DNA of 8,932 bases from Desulfobulbus sp. (GTDB lineage Bacteria > Desulfobacterota > Desulfobulbia > Desulfobulbales > Desulfobulbaceae): positions 1 to 8,932 of the forward strand of contig JAGODN010000084.1 of the NCBI GenBank assembly GCA_017998195.1, given 5' to 3'. Every line of letters starts with the position of its first letter. Within the stretch, counting starts at the first letter, position 1. The notes beneath the pieces are model-generated. The model was not told the DNA's origin and did not search any database. It saw nothing but the letters and a program-made list of their open reading frames with translations. Below are positions 6,094-8,932 of this stretch, piece after piece. The translations under genes and the position numbers were made by a program.

Positions 6094-6876
6094 ATGCGAT
6101 CGCTCTGGACATCCACCACCGGCATGTCGGCCCAGAACCTGAACATGGACGTGATCGCCAACAACCTGGCCAACGTCTCCACCACCGGCTTCAAGAAGAG
6201 CCGGGCCGACTTCCAGGACCTGCTCTACCAGATCATGAAGGTGCCGGGCAGCCCGACCTCGGCCGACACCCGCTCGCCAACCGGCATCCAGGTGGGCCTC
6301 GGCGTCAAGCCGGCGGCGGTGACCAAGGTGTTCACCGAGGGCGACATCGTCCAGACCGAGAACCCCCTGGACGTGGCCATCGAGGGCTCCGGCTTCTTCC
6401 AGGTGGAGCTGCCCGACGGCAACACCGCCTACACCCGCGCCGGCAATCTCAAGCTCGACGGCGACGGCCGCCTGACCACCTCGGATGGCTTCCCCCTCCA
6501 GCCGGAGATCGTCATCCCCGAGGACGCCCGCGAGGTGACCATCAGCCAGAACGGCCTGGTCAGCGCCCTGGTCGGCGCGGACACCGTGTCCACCGAACTG
6601 GGCAACATCGAGCTGGCCGACTTTGTCAACGAGGCCGGGCTCATCGCCCTGGGCCGCAACCTGTTCCGCGAGACCGACTCGTCCGGCACGGCCACCCTGG
6701 GCGAGCCGGGCAGCGACGGCTACGGCACGCTGCTGCAGGGCTACGTGGAGAACTCCAACGTCAACCTGGTCGAGGAGATGGCCCACATGATCACCACCCA
6801 GCGGGCCTTCGAGATCAACTCCAACGTGGTCTCCACCTCGGACGAGATGATGCAGACCACCACCAACATGGTGTAA
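6094..6876 (+). CDS. flgG: Flagellar distal rod protein FlgG
   Basis: FlgG forms the distal rod of the basal body, the drive shaft that crosses the P- and L-rings, and is exported by the flagellar type III system. At 260 residues it equals the standard length (E. coli FlgG is also 260). It begins MRSLWTSTTGM, the typical FlgG start, followed by the rod motif NNLANVSTTGFKKSR (23-37). The middle holds the FlgG-type segment GVKPAAVTKVFTEGDIVQTE (about 70-90), then LDVAIEGSGFFQVELPDG and YTRAGNLKLD. The C-terminal rod domain begins near 219 (ENSNVNLVEEMAHMITTQRAF) and ends MMQTTTNMV. It lies 46 nt after flgF and 2 nt before flgA. No missing or unusual key residue is seen. Confidence 0.97.
   Translation: MRSLWTSTTGMSAQNLNMDVIANNLANVSTTGFKKSRADFQDLLYQIMKVPGSPTSADTRSPTGIQVGLGVKPAAVTKVFTEGDIVQTENPLDVAIEGSGFFQVELPDGNTAYTRAGNLKLDGDGRLTTSDGFPLQPEIVIPEDAREVTISQNGLVSALVGADTVSTELGNIELADFVNEAGLIALGRNLFRETDSSGTATLGEPGSDGYGTLLQGYVENSNVNLVEEMAHMITTQRAFEINSNVVSTSDEMMQTTTNMV
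6163..6195 (+). repeat. Near-identical 33-nt direct repeat, copy 2 (in flgG)
   Basis: This stretch encodes NLANVSTTGFK in FlgG and differs at one base from 5382-5414 in flgF. A second, exact 18-nt match between the two genes lies at 5958-5975 and 6796-6813 and encodes TQRAFE in both. Confidence 0.9.
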
Positions 6877-6878
6877 CC

Positions 6879-7826
6879 GTGCGCCTCCTGCTGCTCCTTC
6901 TCGCCCTGCTCGGCCCGGTTCTGCCGGCGGCGGCCGAACAGCTGGCCGTGTCCTTCCAGGCGCAGGCCGAGGTCAGGGACAGCCGGGTGGTGCTCGCCGA
7001 CATCGCCAAGATCTGGCCCGCCGGCCCCGAGGCCGACCGCGTCGGCCAGCTGCCGGTGGCCACCCTGTCCACGCCCGGGGCACGGAAGGAGCTGTCCACG
7101 GTGGCGGTGATCACCAGCCTGCGCCACCGGCCCGAGGTGCGGGACGTGGACTGGCAGGGCAGCGAAACCATCCTCGTAGGGCGGGCCGGCCAGCGGATCG
7201 ACCAGGCGCGGCTGCAGGCCATGATCGAGACCTGGCTCGGGGAGCAGGCCGACCGGCTGGACCGGGGCGAGGTCCGCCTGACCGGCTTCCGCGCCCCGGA
7301 AACCCTCCTCCTGCCCCCCGGCGAGCTGGGCTGGACCATCACCCCCTCGCGGCCGGACCTCCTCGGCAGTTCGAGCTTTACCATCGCCTTTACCGTGGAC
7401 GGCAAGCCCGCGGGCAACTGCGTGGTCCGCGGCCGGCTCGAGGCCCTGGCCGAGGTGGTGGTCGCGACCAGGGCACTGCGGCGCGGCGACACCATCGACG
7501 CGGACATGCTGCGCCTGGACAAACAGCGTATCGACCGGCTGAACGGCCCCTTCTTTGCCACCGCGGATCTCCTCGGCAAGGAGGTCACCCGCGCGGTCGG
7601 CGCCGGCCAGGCCATCGAACAGGCGCACATCGGCGCGCCGGCGGTGATCCACAGCGGCGACCTGGTCCGGATCTACGCCCGCAAGGGCGCGCTCAACATC
7701 TCCACCCAGGGCCAGGCCCGCACCGACGGCCGCCTGGGCGAGACCATCCAGGTGAAAAACATCACCTCGAACAAGCTGATCCACTGCCGGGTCGACGGCC
7801 CGGGCACGGTCAGCGTGGAGTTCTGA
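6879..7826 (+). CDS. flgA: Flagellar basal body P-ring assembly chaperone FlgA
   Basis: FlgA is a periplasmic chaperone that helps FlgI polymerise into the P-ring around the rod. The product is 315 residues and starts with GTG, 2 nt after flgG and with no strong Shine-Dalgarno sequence, which suggests translational coupling. The Sec signal peptide is clear: MRLLLLLLALLGPVLPAAA, with likely cleavage after A19. An N-terminal domain follows (about 20-185), which E. coli FlgA (219 residues) has only in shorter form. The SAF-like domain starts near 192 (EVVVATRALRRGDTIDADML) and is followed by the C-terminal chaperone domain (about 253-315), with SGDLVRIYARKGALNISTQG and a terminal GPGTVSVEF. Longer FlgA forms are known outside enterics. 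Its client FlgI is encoded two genes downstream. Confidence 0.93.
   Translation: MRLLLLLLALLGPVLPAAAEQLAVSFQAQAEVRDSRVVLADIAKIWPAGPEADRVGQLPVATLSTPGARKELSTVAVITSLRHRPEVRDVDWQGSETILVGRAGQRIDQARLQAMIETWLGEQADRLDRGEVRLTGFRAPETLLLPPGELGWTITPSRPDLLGSSSFTIAFTVDGKPAGNCVVRGRLEALAEVVVATRALRRGDTIDADMLRLDKQRIDRLNGPFFATADLLGKEVTRAVGAGQAIEQAHIGAPAVIHSGDLVRIYARKGALNISTQGQARTDGRLGETIQVKNITSNKLIHCRVDGPGTVSVEF
7817..7820 (+). promoter_or_regulatory. Ribosome binding site for flgH (GGAG)
   Basis: GGAG within the last codons of flgA lies 7 nt before the flgH ATG at 7828, an optimal spacing. The site supports that start and gives flgH its own initiation signal despite the 1-nt gap from flgA. Confidence 0.65.
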
Positions 7827-7827
7827 C

Positions 7828-8523
7828 ATGCGCCCCTCCTGTTTCTCGCTGTTCGTTTTCCTCCTGCTGGCGGCATCCCTTGCCGGCTGCGGCGGCGCCG
7901 GCCGGGAGACCGCGGTGGTGCCCGAGCCGCTCGAGGAGCCGGTGGCCGCCGACCCCAAGCCCCAGTCGTCGGGCACCCTGTGGAACGGCGACGAGGGCAG
8001 CTGGCTCGCGGACATCAAGGCCCGCCGGGTGGGCGACATCGTCACCGTGATCATCGAGGAGAAGGCCAAGGCCTCCAAGCAGGCCACCACCGACACCGAC
8101 CGCTCCACCTCCATGACCGCCGGCATCTCCAGCCTGTTCGGCTTCGAGAAGGAGCTGGAGGAGAAGAACGAGAACCTGGACACCACCGCCCTGGTGGACG
8201 CCAACTTCGACAACCAGTTCTCCGGCAGTGGCAAGACCACCCGCTCCGAGGACCTGGCCGCCACCCTGACCACCCAGGTGGTCGAGGTCTACCCCAACGG
8301 CAACCTGAAAATTCGCGGCGGCAAGTCGGTAACCGTGAACAACGAGAACCAGATCATCTACCTCACCGGCATTGTCCGGCCCTATGATGTCACCGCCGAC
8401 AACACGGTGGATTCGGGCAACATCCTCAACGCCCAGATCGCCTACACCGGCAAGGGCGCCATCTCCGACAAACAGAAACCGGGCTGGCTGATGCGCATCT
8501 TCGACACCAACTGGCCCTTCTGA
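7828..8523 (+). CDS. flgH: Flagellar L-ring lipoprotein FlgH
   Basis: FlgH forms the L-ring, the outer-membrane bushing through which the distal rod turns. The 231-residue product has a lipoprotein signal peptide with lipobox LAGC (18-21), so C21 is the predicted lipidated residue after signal peptidase II cleavage. A low-complexity Pro/Glu segment follows (about 30-45). The conserved FlgH body has LWNGDEGSWLADIKARRVGD (about 51-70), VTVIIEEKAKASKQATT (about 72-88), LTTQVVEVYPNGNLKIRGGK (about 148-167) and VTVNNENQIIYLTGIVRPYD (about 168-187). It ends in the family-typical WPF. It lies 1 nt after flgA and 14 nt before flgI. Presence of an L-ring gene requires a diderm cell. Confidence 0.97.
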   Translation: MRPSCFSLFVFLLLAASLAGCGGAGRETAVVPEPLEEPVAADPKPQSSGTLWNGDEGSWLADIKARRVGDIVTVIIEEKAKASKQATTDTDRSTSMTAGISSLFGFEKELEEKNENLDTTALVDANFDNQFSGSGKTTRSEDLAATLTTQVVEVYPNGNLKIRGGKSVTVNNENQIIYLTGIVRPYDVTADNTVDSGNILNAQIAYTGKGAISDKQKPGWLMRIFDTNWPF

Positions 8524-8537
8524 GACAGGTCTTCGCC

Positions 8538-8932
8538 ATGAAACGCCGTCCCGCCATCCTGCTCACCCTCCTCCTGCTCGCCGCCCTGCTCCTCGCGGCT
8601 CCGGCCCGGGCCACGCGCATCAAGGACCTCGCCGGCCTGGAGGGCGTGCGCGAAAACCAGCTGATGGGCTACGGCCTGGTCATCGGCCTGAACGGCACCG
8701 GCGACGACATCAAGAAGTCGGTGTTCACCAAGCAGGCCATCGCCAACATGGTCAAGCGCATGGGCATGGGCATGACCGCGGACGTGTTCCGGCAGATGAA
8801 GACCGAGAACGTGGCCGCGGTCATGGTCACGGCCCAGCTGCCCGCCTTTGCCCGCCCAGGCACCACCATCGACATCCTGGTCAGCTCCATCGGCGACGCC
8901 ACCAGCCTGTCCGGCGGCACCCTGCTCATGAC
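8538..8932 (+). CDS. flgI: Flagellar P-ring protein FlgI, 3' end missing
   Basis: FlgI polymerises into the P-ring at the peptidoglycan layer around the distal rod. Translation from the ATG at 8538 is open to the window end, giving 131 complete codons of a usual 360-380. An AGG at 8527-8529 lies 8 nt upstream as a modest ribosome binding site. The N-terminus is a Sec signal peptide with basic MKRR, a Leu/Ala core and likely cleavage after ARA (residue 25). The mature start TRIKDLAGLEGVRENQLMGY (26-45) and the following GLVIGLNGTGDD are diagnostic of FlgI. Further on come VAAVMVTAQLPAFARPGTTI and DILVSSIGDATSLSGGTLLM, also family-typical. The gene is expected to continue for about 240 codons beyond the window, normally followed by flgJ or flgM-type genes. 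Confidence 0.96.
   Translation, partial: MKRRPAILLTLLLLAALLLAAPARATRIKDLAGLEGVRENQLMGYGLVIGLNGTGDDIKKSVFTKQAIANMVKRMGMGMTADVFRQMKTENVAAVMVTAQLPAFARPGTTIDILVSSIGDATSLSGGTLLM

Noticed and set aside
6741..8273. A 510-codon open frame on the minus strand across flgG, flgA and flgH
   Set aside because: Same reasoning: it is antisense to clear flagellar genes, with no motif and no start signal, so it is a compositional shadow.
8395..8402. GCCGACAA inside flgH, close to the sigma-28 -10 consensus
   Set aside because: There is no TAA-type -35 box 11 nt upstream; the word is ordinary Ala-Asp-Asn coding sequence within a gene.
1..8932. Mobile elements, CRISPR arrays, tRNA or rRNA genes
   Set aside because: No transposase or integrase motifs, no spaced repeat arrays and no RNA gene signatures were seen; the window is filled by colinear flagellar genes with uniform composition.

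Overview
The window is a GC-rich (roughly two-thirds G+C by eye), densely packed flagellar locus. All genes are on the + strand and transcribed in one direction. The visible order is flhA (3' part) - flhF - flhG - fliA - small membrane protein - flgF - flgG - flgA - flgH - flgI (5' part). An L-ring lipoprotein (FlgH) and a P-ring protein (FlgI) imply a Gram-negative cell with an outer membrane. The FlhF/FlhG pair suggests flagella whose position and number are set by that system, often polar. The protein style and gene order resemble Desulfobacterota (former Deltaproteobacteria), but no taxonomic marker is present, so that is an inference.

Region 1 (1-5197) is the export, placement and regulation block. 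It holds the FlhA export gate, the SRP-type GTPase FlhF, the MinD-type ATPase FlhG, the flagellar sigma factor FliA, and an unrecognised 136-residue protein with one N-terminal membrane helix and a C-terminal helix-turn-helix-like end. Three of the first four genes start inside, or within 6 nt of, the end of the gene before them, so translational coupling is likely. FlhF and FlhG probably set where and how many flagella form. FlhA later passes export substrates, and FliA turns on late genes.

Region 2 (5198-5309) is the only gap of more than 100 nt. It contains the most A/T-rich patch of the window and a plausible FliA (sigma-28) promoter, TAAGAAAG-N11-ACCGACAA, ahead of a good ribosome binding site.

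Region 3 (5310-8932) is the rod and ring block. FlgF and FlgG build the proximal and distal rod, FlgA chaperones P-ring assembly in the periplasm, FlgH forms the outer-membrane L-ring, and FlgI forms the P-ring. FlgI is cut by the window end.

Nothing here is an undescribed system: nine of the ten genes belong to known flagellar families. The parts worth a second look are the small gene after fliA (position and architecture recall Bacillus SwrB), the sigma-28-like site before flgF, and an eight-G run at the flhF/flhG junction whose contraction by one base would fuse the two reading frames.
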